Shown: positions 18,564 through 26,030 of the stretch, piece after piece
Layout of the letters: each line of letters starts with the position of its first letter
How positions within the stretch are numbered: position 1 is the first letter of the stretch
Assembly (NCBI GenBank): GCA_028875575.1
Contig: JAPPDF010000081.1
Coordinates: 1-51,300, forward strand
Origin: Acidobacteriota bacterium
Lineage (GTDB): Bacteria; Acidobacteriota; Terriglobia; Versatilivoradales; Versatilivoraceae
Direction: 5' to 3'
DNA length: 51,300 bases
Translations under genes and position numbers: made by a program
Notes under the pieces: generated by a model
Database searches by the model: none
The model's input: only the letters and a program-made list of their open reading frames with translations
What the model was told of the DNA's origin: nothing

Positions 18564-19757
18564 GTGAAGACACGCCTTGCGCACTACCTGCTGGCGGCAG
18601 TAATGCTGGCCACTCCGACTTGCGGTCCGGGCTCGATCGGGCCGGACGCCGGCCAATCCCGGACCGGTCTCTTCGAACAAACCGACGTGTTTGTCGCCGG
18701 TCAGGACGGCATTTCCCAGTTTCGCATCCCGGTGCTGCTGACCTCCACCAGCGGGACTCTGCTGGCGTTCTGCGACGCCCGGGTGGAAAAGCCGGGAGAT
18801 CCACCCAACAACATCGACCTGGTCATGAAACGGAGTACCGACCAGGGCAGGACCTGGGGACCGCTCCGGGTGTTGCTGGACGTCGGCGAGGGCGCCACTG
18901 CCGATTCCTGCGGGCTGGTGGACCGGCAGACGGGCACGATCTGGATCTTCACCGTCTACTGCCCGGTGGGAGTCGGCACCCGCACGGCCAAGCCGGGACT
19001 GTCCGGAGATACCTTCATGTACTGGGCCATCAAGAGCACCGACGACGGCCTGACCTGGTCGGACAGGATCGACTTGACCCCCATGTTCAAGAAAGCGGAG
19101 TGGAACTCCGGATCCCCCGGACCCGGCAAGGGCATGCAAATGCGAAGCGGACGCCTGATCGTCCCCAAATATTTCGTAAGGGACGGCTACGCCGCCTCTC
19201 ACGTGGTCTTCAGCGACGACCATGGAGAGTCCTGGACGATCGGCGGCGAAGCCTATACCAACGGGACCACCAACGAGAGCCAGGTGGCGGAGTTGAGCGA
19301 CGGAACCCTATTGCTGAACATGCGCGGGACCGAGGGGAACCGGCGCAGAATCAGCAGAAGCAGCGACGGCGGGATGAGCTGGTCGGAGGTTGCGCTGGAT
19401 CCGGCTCTGGTCGAACCTCGCTGCCAGGCCAGCCTCTCCAACTTCACCAACCGGCTGGACCACGACAGGGACCGGTTCCTCTTTTCCAACCCGGCCGCCC
19501 TGGAACGCAGGAACATGACGGTTCGTCTCAGCTACGACGAGGGCCGCACCTGGCCTGTCTCCCGGCAGATTCATGCCGGGCCCTCCGCCTACTCCTGCCT
19601 GACGGTGCTGCCCGACCTGACGGCAGGCTGCCTCTACGAGCGAGGCGACCGGACCCCCTACGAAAGGATCACCTTCGCCAGGTTCGACCTGGAATGGCTG
19701 ACCCGCGGCCAGGACAGGATGAAGGGGGAAGTTAGAAGTTTGAAGGGTGAAGGATGA
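18564..19757 (+). CDS. Exported exo-sialidase-like glycosidase (GH33-type propeller)
   Basis: This is a 397-residue protein starting at GTG 18564, which follows AAAGGAG. An upstream in-frame ATG lies inside the preceding gene. The N-terminus is a secretion or lipoprotein signal (hydrophobic to about residue 17, Cys in TPTCGPG). Sialidase features are FRIPVLL (~52-58), and Asp boxes STDQGRTWG, STDDGLTWS, SDDHGESWT, SSDGGMSWS and YDEGRTWP. There is also the NESQVAEL(S)DGTLLLNMR block that carries the catalytic-region Glu in GH33 enzymes. Natural substrates would be terminal sialic acids or related nonulosonates on host or matrix glycans. The last eight or so codons run into a minisatellite, so the true C-terminus may be frayed by repeat expansion. 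Confidence 0.85.
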   Translation: MKTRLAHYLLAAVMLATPTCGPGSIGPDAGQSRTGLFEQTDVFVAGQDGISQFRIPVLLTSTSGTLLAFCDARVEKPGDPPNNIDLVMKRSTDQGRTWGPLRVLLDVGEGATADSCGLVDRQTGTIWIFTVYCPVGVGTRTAKPGLSGDTFMYWAIKSTDDGLTWSDRIDLTPMFKKAEWNSGSPGPGKGMQMRSGRLIVPKYFVRDGYAASHVVFSDDHGESWTIGGEAYTNGTTNESQVAELSDGTLLLNMRGTEGNRRRISRSSDGGMSWSEVALDPALVEPRCQASLSNFTNRLDHDRDRFLFSNPAALERRNMTVRLSYDEGRTWPVSRQIHAGPSAYSCLTVLPDLTAGCLYERGDRTPYERITFARFDLEWLTRGQDRMKGEVRSLKGEG

Positions 19758-19940
19758 AGTTTGAAGGATGAAGTTTGAAGGATGAAGTTTGAAGGATGAA
19801 GGATGAAGGGTGAAGGGTGAAGGGTGAAGGGTGAAGTTTGAAGGATGAAGTTTGAAGTTTGAAGGATGAAGGGTGAAGGATGAAGTTTGAAGGATGAAGT
19901 TTGAAGGATGAAGGATGAAGTTTGAAGGATGAAGGGTGAC
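19736..19940. repeat. Minisatellite with GAAGGATGAAGTTT-type units
   Basis: About 200 bases are built from 7-base half-units (GAAGGAT, GAAGTTT, GAAGGGT), most often combined as the 14-mer GAAGGATGAAGTTT. It begins within the last codons of the sialidase gene and runs into the intergenic region. It creates a spurious minus-strand frame of Ser-Phe-Lys-Leu-His-Pro repeats. Copy number is likely to vary between strains or assemblies. Confidence 0.9.
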
Positions 19941-19963
19941 TAGTGAAGAGTGGAGAGTGAAGA

Positions 19964-20155
19964 GCTATTTGATCGGCACGCAAAGCATCTTGTCGAACTC
20001 GGCGCAGTCCTTCCATTAAGCGCAGGCAGTTCATCAGGCCCTTTTCGGTTGCCCAAGCTCTCGACTGACCACTCTCCACTCTTCACTTTTCACCTAACCG
20101 CGCCGCCGTCCCATACGACGGGGCGGCTCACAAGGAGTGAAACAGGGGTGCTTCA
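19964..20155. repeat. Dispersed intergenic repeat modules A and B, copy 2
   Basis: Bases 19964-19992 repeat module B of the 10.4 kb region in direct orientation (TATTTGATCGGCACG then AGCATCT). Bases 20076-20155 are the reverse complement of module A, ending in GTGAAACAGGGGTG. Within it, the CCGTC and GACGG flanking CCATAC form a hairpin stem that extends into neighbouring GCC/GGC bases. The remainder of 19758-20170 holds no gene. Confidence 0.7.
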
Positions 20156-20170
20156 AGAAAGGCCTGGCCC

Positions 20171-21766
20171 ATGAACTCTCTCATCTCCGACAGCGTCTAC
20201 CTTCGCGTGGGCAACCGCCGGCAGTTCTTCTTCGACGACCTGCTGCTGGAGCAGACCCAGAATCTGACGCGGCGCTTCCATTCCCCCCAACCGGCGGGTG
20301 ATCGCCCCCTCCTGGTCAAGGACCGTCCCTGGGAGCACGTGCTCTATTTCACCTGCAATACCTGGAACGTGATTCAGGATCCGCAGGACGGCCTCTTCAA
20401 ATGCTGGTACGAGGACTGGCAGATCGACGATTTCTCCAGGGCCGTCTCCTGGGTCCGCCCCTCGGACCGCAAGCTCTGCCTGGACCTTCACCGTTCCTGT
20501 CCCTCCCGGGTGCTGTACGCCCAATCCGAGGACGGGATCGCCTGGGAAAAACCTGACTTTGGGATCGTGACCGAAAAGGGCCGGAACACCAACGTGGTGC
20601 TCGGCGGCTACGAGCCGGTAGGACCGGCCCACTGCGCCTATGTTCTGCTGGATACGCTCGAAACCGACCCGTCCCGCCGCTACAAGGCAATTTTCGAAAG
20701 CGGGGCCAGCCAGGAAGCCGAAGACCCGAGCGGCGGGACCTTTCGCAGCGCTTATTCCAGCGACGGGATCCACTGGAAGGTCCATTCGGAGCCGGTCCGC
20801 TACGGCCATTGTGGATCGGTTGCAGGCGACGTGGTGACGGTTTCCATCGATCCGGAATCGGGCATCTATCGTCTGAACGGACGCCACCCCAACATGGGCT
20901 CCAACGTCGTCCAGGACATGCGCAACCCCACCGACGGCGGCTGGATTGCCCCCAGCTATCCCCATCGGTTCGGACAGGAAAGGCGGCGGCGGATTTACCG
21001 GATGGAGAGCAGCGACATGATCCACTGGTCCACCCCGACGCCGCTGGTTGTGCCCGACCACGAAACCGACAACATCGACGACGAGTTCTACGGCATGGAG
21101 CAGTTCCGGATCGGGGACGACTGGCTGGGACTGCTCAACGTCCTCCACAACACCGACAACACCATGGACGTCCAGTTGACTTATTCGCGCAACGGGAAGG
21201 ACTTCAAGCGGATCCGTCCGGGACAGCCCTGGCTGGCTCCGGGGGCCGAGGGAAGCTGGTATCCATACATGGCCACCGTGTGCAGCAAGCCGATCGAGGT
21301 GGGCGACGACCTGTACGTGTACCACGGCGGCGCCAATGTCCATCACGACTGGTGGATGGTGGGATTCCACGAGGGGCTGGAGGTCGCCGAGAGCGGCAAG
21401 CTGGAGGGGGTGAACTACGCCCTGGGCCTGGCCAAAATGAAGCGGGACCGCTTCGTCTCGCTGGCGGCGGGTCCGGCCCGCACCGGGATTCTGGCGACCC
21501 GGCCCATCTTTCCCAACGGCGGCAGCCTGGTCGTCAACCTGAAATGCCATCCAGGAGGCCGGTTGCAGGCGGCCATCGCCGACGGACAGGGAAAAGTGCT
21601 GCCCGGATTCGAACGCCAGAACTGCCGGACCGTCGCGGCGGATGGCGTGAGTTTGCCGCTGCGGTGGCAAGGCCAATCCAGGATTCCCGCCGAGAGTTTC
21701 CTGAAGCTGCACTTCTTCCTGCAGAACGCCGAGCTGTTCAGCTTTCAATTCGTCGAGGAGGGTTGA
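20171..21766 (+). CDS. Glycosidase-like five-bladed propeller protein (GH43/GH32-like)
   Basis: This is a 531-residue protein without a signal peptide. The opening, with RQFFFDDLLLEQTQNLTRRFHSP, and repeated segments YAQSEDGIAWEKPDFG, YSSDGIHWK and YSRNGKDFKRIRPG match the large set of GH32/GH43-superfamily-like proteins annotated only as hypothetical or glycosyl hydrolase in Planctomycetes and Acidobacteriota. Several acidic residues could form the active site (for example FFDD near the start and TDNTMDVQL), but I cannot assign the catalytic triad. A beta-sandwich-like C-terminus (NGGSLVVNLKCHPGGRLQAAI) follows the propeller. The gene converges on the halogenase gene with only 12 bases between their stops, marking the left border of the RiPP cluster. 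Confidence 0.7.
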   Translation: MNSLISDSVYLRVGNRRQFFFDDLLLEQTQNLTRRFHSPQPAGDRPLLVKDRPWEHVLYFTCNTWNVIQDPQDGLFKCWYEDWQIDDFSRAVSWVRPSDRKLCLDLHRSCPSRVLYAQSEDGIAWEKPDFGIVTEKGRNTNVVLGGYEPVGPAHCAYVLLDTLETDPSRRYKAIFESGASQEAEDPSGGTFRSAYSSDGIHWKVHSEPVRYGHCGSVAGDVVTVSIDPESGIYRLNGRHPNMGSNVVQDMRNPTDGGWIAPSYPHRFGQERRRRIYRMESSDMIHWSTPTPLVVPDHETDNIDDEFYGMEQFRIGDDWLGLLNVLHNTDNTMDVQLTYSRNGKDFKRIRPGQPWLAPGAEGSWYPYMATVCSKPIEVGDDLYVYHGGANVHHDWWMVGFHEGLEVAESGKLEGVNYALGLAKMKRDRFVSLAAGPARTGILATRPIFPNGGSLVVNLKCHPGGRLQAAIADGQGKVLPGFERQNCRTVAADGVSLPLRWQGQSRIPAESFLKLHFFLQNAELFSFQFVEEG

Positions 21767-21778
21767 GGGGGACCAAAA

Positions 21779-23053
21779 CTAACACCCAAGACCCTGTGAC
21801 AACTGACAGTAACTGGTGAGCGGGACGGCGCACATCCGATTCCAGTCCGATTTGTCGATGACCGGCCGGTTCATCAGCTCGATCATGTCGTCGAATCTGC
21901 GAAGCGCGGCGCAATCCACCAACTTGGGGTCCGCCGCCGTTCGGTGCCGCGGCCAGGCGTGGTCGCGGGCGTGGCGCCAAAATCGGCTGTCGTGCTTCGA
22001 GCCGCAGGAATAGTGCCAGCCGACGAACAGGCCGTAGCAGAGCATGTTGTTGACGAGAAATCGATTGACCACCGGAGCGTCGCGCTCGAGATACTCTTCC
22101 GAACGGTTGAGCCGCATTTGGAGAACCATCCCGATCTGGAACTGCGCTGAAACGATCGCCGTTGCTTCCAGGGGTTCCATGAAGGTGGCCGCGTTGCCGA
22201 TGCGGGCCACCGTGCCATCGTAGATGTGACGATGGACGAAATTGGGAAACGGAATGACGGAGCGTTGCTCGAATTCCGTTACGTCATCTGTTTCAAGGAA
22301 GGCGTCAAAGTCCGATTCGACTTCGGCAAGGCTGGACAAGTCGCGGTTGAAGATGTACCCGTAGGATGTGTGTACCGTCAGCGGAATGACGAATATCCAA
22401 CCGTGGGGACGCGCAACCGCGCGGGTATAGGTGTGCCGCAGAACCGGCCCCTCCGGCTCTTCCCTGACGATGGCCGGACAGCGACGGATGACGGCCGTAT
22501 TGGTGGGGATGAAGGAGATGTCGATATGCTGTTCCGGATGCAGTTCCCTTGGAAAACCGCGGGCATCGAACACCAGGTCGTAGCGTTCCGGCGCCAGACC
22601 CTCGAATTCCACTTGGGCGCCGCCCTCCACCCTGGCGATGTCTAGCACCTTGGCGTCGATGTGGCGCGCACGCGTGCTTTCCTCCAGCAGCTCCGCCATG
22701 GAGTCGGCGGACAGGTGGTAGGCGTAGGAAACCTGTTGCGGCGTGAAGTAGTGGGTGAAGTCTCGATGGCGCCGACCCCATCCCTCGAACGCCACGCCGT
22801 ACTTGCGAGTTCCATTCAGGCGCTGCTGGATGGTTTCATGAGGAAGATCGGTCAGTTGCCGCAATTCCTGAACCAGGCTCGGCCAACTGCCTTCACCCAC
22901 TCCGATGACCGGGATGCGGGAATCGTAGATGTGGTGCAGCTCGTGGTCGCTGTCGGGATGAAGCCGGGTCACGCTGGCAGCCGCCATGCACCCCGCGGTT
23001 CCTCGCCCGACAACCGCGATCTTCCGTAAGGATTTACTTCCCGGCTGTATCAC
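21779..23053 (-). CDS. Flavin-dependent tryptophan halogenase-like enzyme of the RiPP cluster
   Basis: This is an FADH2-dependent halogenase-family protein (424 aa). The start was placed at GTG 23053 because the FAD-binding motif GRGTAG (residues 16-21) should sit near the N-terminus. The frame is open 52 codons further upstream without family sequence. VIGVGEGSWPSL matches the GVGEAT-P block of PrnA/RebH, and NGTRK places a Lys at about 84 where the catalytic lysine is found. FMEPLEATA at about 292-298 matches the EPLEST segment holding the active-site Glu. The WxWxIP fingerprint reads WIFVIP (219-224), with Phe for the second Trp. No flavin reductase is adjacent. The precursor's terminal Trp is the obvious substrate. 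Chlorine versus bromine cannot be told from sequence. Confidence 0.85.
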   Translation of the reverse strand: MIQPGSKSLRKIAVVGRGTAGCMAAASVTRLHPDSDHELHHIYDSRIPVIGVGEGSWPSLVQELRQLTDLPHETIQQRLNGTRKYGVAFEGWGRRHRDFTHYFTPQQVSYAYHLSADSMAELLEESTRARHIDAKVLDIARVEGGAQVEFEGLAPERYDLVFDARGFPRELHPEQHIDISFIPTNTAVIRRCPAIVREEPEGPVLRHTYTRAVARPHGWIFVIPLTVHTSYGYIFNRDLSSLAEVESDFDAFLETDDVTEFEQRSVIPFPNFVHRHIYDGTVARIGNAATFMEPLEATAIVSAQFQIGMVLQMRLNRSEEYLERDAPVVNRFLVNNMLCYGLFVGWHYSCGSKHDSRFWRHARDHAWPRHRTAADPKLVDCAALRRFDDMIELMNRPVIDKSDWNRMCAVPLTSYCQLSQGLGC

Positions 23054-23158
23054 TCCACACGACTTCCATGTATGTCGGTTGACGGCCCCGTGTTGGGATA
23101 CCTGAAGGTGCTGTAGGCACAACAAGCTACCACAATCCCGCAATCGTCGTCCTTGCAC

Positions 23159-23189
23159 TTGACCTCGGCTCGGCGGGATTGCGTATAAT
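23159..23189 (+). promoter_or_regulatory. Sigma-70-type promoter of the RiPP operon
   Basis: TTGACC (23159-23164) and a perfect TATAAT (23184-23189) are separated by 19 bases, a long spacer. The predicted transcript would start near 23196, leaving a leader of about 70 bases before the HlyD-like gene. It lies in the 213-base divergent region between that gene and the halogenase. Confidence 0.55.
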
Positions 23190-23266
23190 TCGCTGAATCT
23201 TTCGCCCAAGCCGGATGAGATTTTCCTTGTCAGTGCTTGTTCTGCATGAGGTAGCTGCCCAAGGCC

Positions 23267-23818
23267 GTGTTCAATAATCCATTTGACTCATTTCACAATA
23301 CGGTTGCCGAAGCCAAGGAAGAGCGCGAACAGCTCGACCGGCTGCTGACGATTTCCACACCGCGGGAACGTCTGCTGGTCTCCGTCGTCGGCCTGGCTTT
23401 TTTCGTCCTGGTGGCGTGGTTATTCTTCGGCAGCGTAGCCCGTAGCGTTGCGGTTGACGGTGTGCTGGTAGAGGCCGGCGAGAACCCGGTAGTGGGCAAC
23501 CGGTCTGTGCGGGCGCTGGTCTGGGTTCGGAGCGACGTGGCGCCGCAGATCGAGGCCGGCATGCAAGCCGTGGTGAAACTGCCCGCGGCAGATGGAGAAG
23601 CGAAAACACTCGATGGACAGGTTGCGGGCATTGCCGCCGTACCCTTGTCCGATGGGCTGGCAGTCTTTGAATCCGCCGGACCGGCGTCTGTGCACCGCGT
23701 TGAAATCGCGCTCGATGAAGGCCTTGATATTGCTTCCCTTGCGGACAGGAAATGCCGGATCGTCATCCAACTCGGCAAGCAATCTCCCTTCGCACTTTTC
23801 CGAATGAGGCGAAATTAG
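23267..23818 (+). CDS. Short HlyD-like membrane fusion protein of the NHLP exporter
   Basis: This 183-residue protein has a cytoplasmic N-terminus (DSFHNTVAEAKEEREQLDRLL), one membrane segment at about 35-57 (RLLVSVVGLAFFVLVAWLFFG) and a periplasmic beta-rich domain. The latter, with VWVRSDVAPQIEAGMQAVVKLPAADG and DGQVAGIAAVPLSDG, resembles the barrel region of NHLP-type secretion proteins. Family members usually exceed 250 aa and include a long coiled-coil hairpin and lipoyl halves, and both are missing here. It starts with GTG and ends one base before the peptidase/ABC gene. It probably bridges the inner-membrane exporters to the periplasm but may not reach a TolC-like channel. No TolC homologue is in the window. 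Confidence 0.75.
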   Translation: MFNNPFDSFHNTVAEAKEEREQLDRLLTISTPRERLLVSVVGLAFFVLVAWLFFGSVARSVAVDGVLVEAGENPVVGNRSVRALVWVRSDVAPQIEAGMQAVVKLPAADGEAKTLDGQVAGIAAVPLSDGLAVFESAGPASVHRVEIALDEGLDIASLADRKCRIVIQLGKQSPFALFRMRRN

Positions 23819-23819
23819 G

Positions 23820-26030
23820 ATGCCGCCGAGGGTCTCCAAAAGGCGAAGCAACAAGGCCGCGTCCGAGGTCTCCAAAAGAAGGATAACCACGCCAATTCTG
23901 TTGCAGATGCACGCATCGGAATGTGGCGCCGCCTGCCTTGGCAGCGTACTGGCCTACTTCGGTCGCTGGGTGCCGCTGACCGAACTGCGCGAGAAATGCG
24001 AGGTGAGCCGCGACGGTAGCAGCGCCGCCAGCATCTTTCGCGCCTCCAAACACTATGGGCTCCGCTGCAGCGGACTCAGCCTTCGCGCCAATCAACTGAA
24101 GAAGCTGCAGTTGCCCCTGATCCTCTTCTGGCAATTCAGCCACTTCGTCGTCCTCGAAGGGTTCGACGGCGACCATTTCCATCTCAACGACCCGTCCACG
24201 GGGCGGCGCAGGGTTCTCGCCGAAGAGTTCAACAAGAGCTACAGCGGCATTGCGCTGCGGTTCGAGCGGGGCGCCGATTTCAGACCCGGTGGCGAACGGC
24301 CCGGCTTGTTCGGGCAATTGGCCGGTTTGCTCGCCGGATCATGGAGTGTGCTCGCCTGGGTGATTGCCTGCGCGCTCATGCTGGCGTTGCTGGCGCTGGT
24401 TGTTCCCGCATCTCTCAGTGTATTCGTGGACGATGTTCTGCAAAGCCACGGGCCCTGGGGTGGGTTGGTGGCAGCGTTGCTTGGCGGCGGGATCCTGGTT
24501 TACATCCTGTCCCTGCTCAAGCACCGATTCCTGAAGCGTCTCGCCATCCGGATTTCCGTGATTGGCTTCAATCGTGGCATGTCACGGCTGCTGCGGTTGC
24601 CGGTGGAGTTTTTTCAACACCGGCTGGTCGGCGATTTGACCGATCGAGTTTCATCCACCGACAGAGTCGCGAAAAATCTGACGGACCAGTTTCTTGTGCT
24701 CGTAATCGACATGGCCATGAGCGCGGTCCTGCTCATCGCGATGTTTGCCTACGATGTCCTGCTCGCGCTGATCGTGCTGTCTCTGGCCCTGCTGCACGGA
24801 TTGCTGGCCCACTTCCTGAACCGGCTCCGGACTGTTCGAAGCCAGGCGATGAGGCGCGAACAAGGATTGCTGATTGGCGTGGGCATGCAGATGTTGAGCC
24901 ATGCCGACAACCTGCGCATGACCGGATCGGATGACCGGTTCTTCTCTCGCTGGAGCGGTCAGCAGGCGCGCGAACTGCAGGCGCGCCAGCTCGTTTCCGA
25001 ACTGGGCTCTGTCAGTACGGCGCTTCCGGGCCTGATCACGACACTTCGCAGCGCGGCGGTCCTGGGCATTGGGGGAAGCCTGGTCATGACCGGGGACATG
25101 ACCCTGGGGATGCTGGTTGGGTTCTATATCCTGGCCGAGATGTTTCTGGCGCCCGTGGGGCGATTTTTGGAGTTCGCCGACAAACGCCGGGCGCTCGAAA
25201 CCGACTTGCAACGACTGGAGGACATCTTCAAGACGGCTGAAGACCCCGTTTTCAACCGCCGCAGTCCGGAAACGGCGTCAATCCCCACCTTCAATGGCCG
25301 GCTCCAACTTGCAGGCCAGCTCGAAATGCGAAACGTCTCCTTCGGTTTCAACAAGAGCCGGCCACCCTTGATCAAGGACTTCAACCTGGTGATCAAGCCG
25401 GGACAGCGAGTTGCCGTGGTCGGCCCCAGCGGTTCCGGCAAGTCGACTCTGGCGCGCCTGGTTTCGGGCATCTATCAGCCCTGGTCGGGCGAAATCCTGT
25501 TTGACGGCCATCCGCGGGAAGAGATTCCCGAGGAAGTCCTGCGGCGGTCCATTTCCATGGTGGATCAGGAAGTTGTGCTTTTTTCCGCGTCCCTGCGCGA
25601 CAACATCACCCTTTGGAACCCGGCCGTTCCGGATACGGCCATCGTCGACGCAACGCGAGATGCCTGCATCCATGACGAAATCCTGGTCAGGCCACAGGGA
25701 TATTCGACCCTGGTCGAGGAAGGCGGGGTGAATTTCAGCGGCGGCCAGCGGCAGCGGCTGGAAATTGCCCGTGCATTGGTGGGCCATCCGACGGTGCTCA
25801 TTCTGGACGAGGCGACCAGCGCGCTGGATGCAGCCACGGAGGAACACGTCGACGAGGCCTTGCGGCGTCGCGGTGTCACCTGCCTGATCGTGGCCCACCG
25901 TCTGAGCACCGTGCGGGATTGCGACGAAATCATCGTGCTGGACGAGGGTGTCGAAGTGCAGCGCGGCACACACGACGAGTTGATTGCGGACCGGGATGGC
26001 GCCTATTACAAGCTGGTGAGGTCGGGCTGA
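23820..26030 (+). CDS. NHLP-type peptidase/permease/ATPase exporter (C39 peptidase ABC transporter)
   Basis: This is a 736-residue exporter that should cleave the leader and translocate the mature peptide. The N-terminal C39 peptidase spans about 24-145: Gln29, catalytic Cys35 in SECGAAC, His near 109 in FSHFVVLEG, and Asp near 122 in NDPSTG. Six membrane helices follow (about 175-460). The ATPase shows Walker A GPSGSGKST (~536), signature FSGGQRQR, Walker B LILDEATSALD and switch His in VAHRLST. All catalytic residues are present. It overlaps the next ABC gene through TGATG, so the two are co-translated and may work as a heteromeric complex, as is usual for NHLP clusters. C39 enzymes normally cut after GG, GA or GS. 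The precursor offers SAG. Confidence 0.93.
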   Translation: MPPRVSKRRSNKAASEVSKRRITTPILLQMHASECGAACLGSVLAYFGRWVPLTELREKCEVSRDGSSAASIFRASKHYGLRCSGLSLRANQLKKLQLPLILFWQFSHFVVLEGFDGDHFHLNDPSTGRRRVLAEEFNKSYSGIALRFERGADFRPGGERPGLFGQLAGLLAGSWSVLAWVIACALMLALLALVVPASLSVFVDDVLQSHGPWGGLVAALLGGGILVYILSLLKHRFLKRLAIRISVIGFNRGMSRLLRLPVEFFQHRLVGDLTDRVSSTDRVAKNLTDQFLVLVIDMAMSAVLLIAMFAYDVLLALIVLSLALLHGLLAHFLNRLRTVRSQAMRREQGLLIGVGMQMLSHADNLRMTGSDDRFFSRWSGQQARELQARQLVSELGSVSTALPGLITTLRSAAVLGIGGSLVMTGDMTLGMLVGFYILAEMFLAPVGRFLEFADKRRALETDLQRLEDIFKTAEDPVFNRRSPETASIPTFNGRLQLAGQLEMRNVSFGFNKSRPPLIKDFNLVIKPGQRVAVVGPSGSGKSTLARLVSGIYQPWSGEILFDGHPREEIPEEVLRRSISMVDQEVVLFSASLRDNITLWNPAVPDTAIVDATRDACIHDEILVRPQGYSTLVEEGGVNFSGGQRQRLEIARALVGHPTVLILDEATSALDAATEEHVDEALRRRGVTCLIVAHRLSTVRDCDEIIVLDEGVEVQRGTHDELIADRDGAYYKLVRSG

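Noticed and set aside
19732..20079. A 115-codon minus-strand frame with repeated Ser-Phe-Lys-Leu-His-Pro
   Set aside because: It is only a translation of the minisatellite.
20153..21748. A 531-codon minus-strand frame opposite the glycosidase-like gene
   Set aside because: No recognisable motif. The plus-strand frame has propeller motifs.
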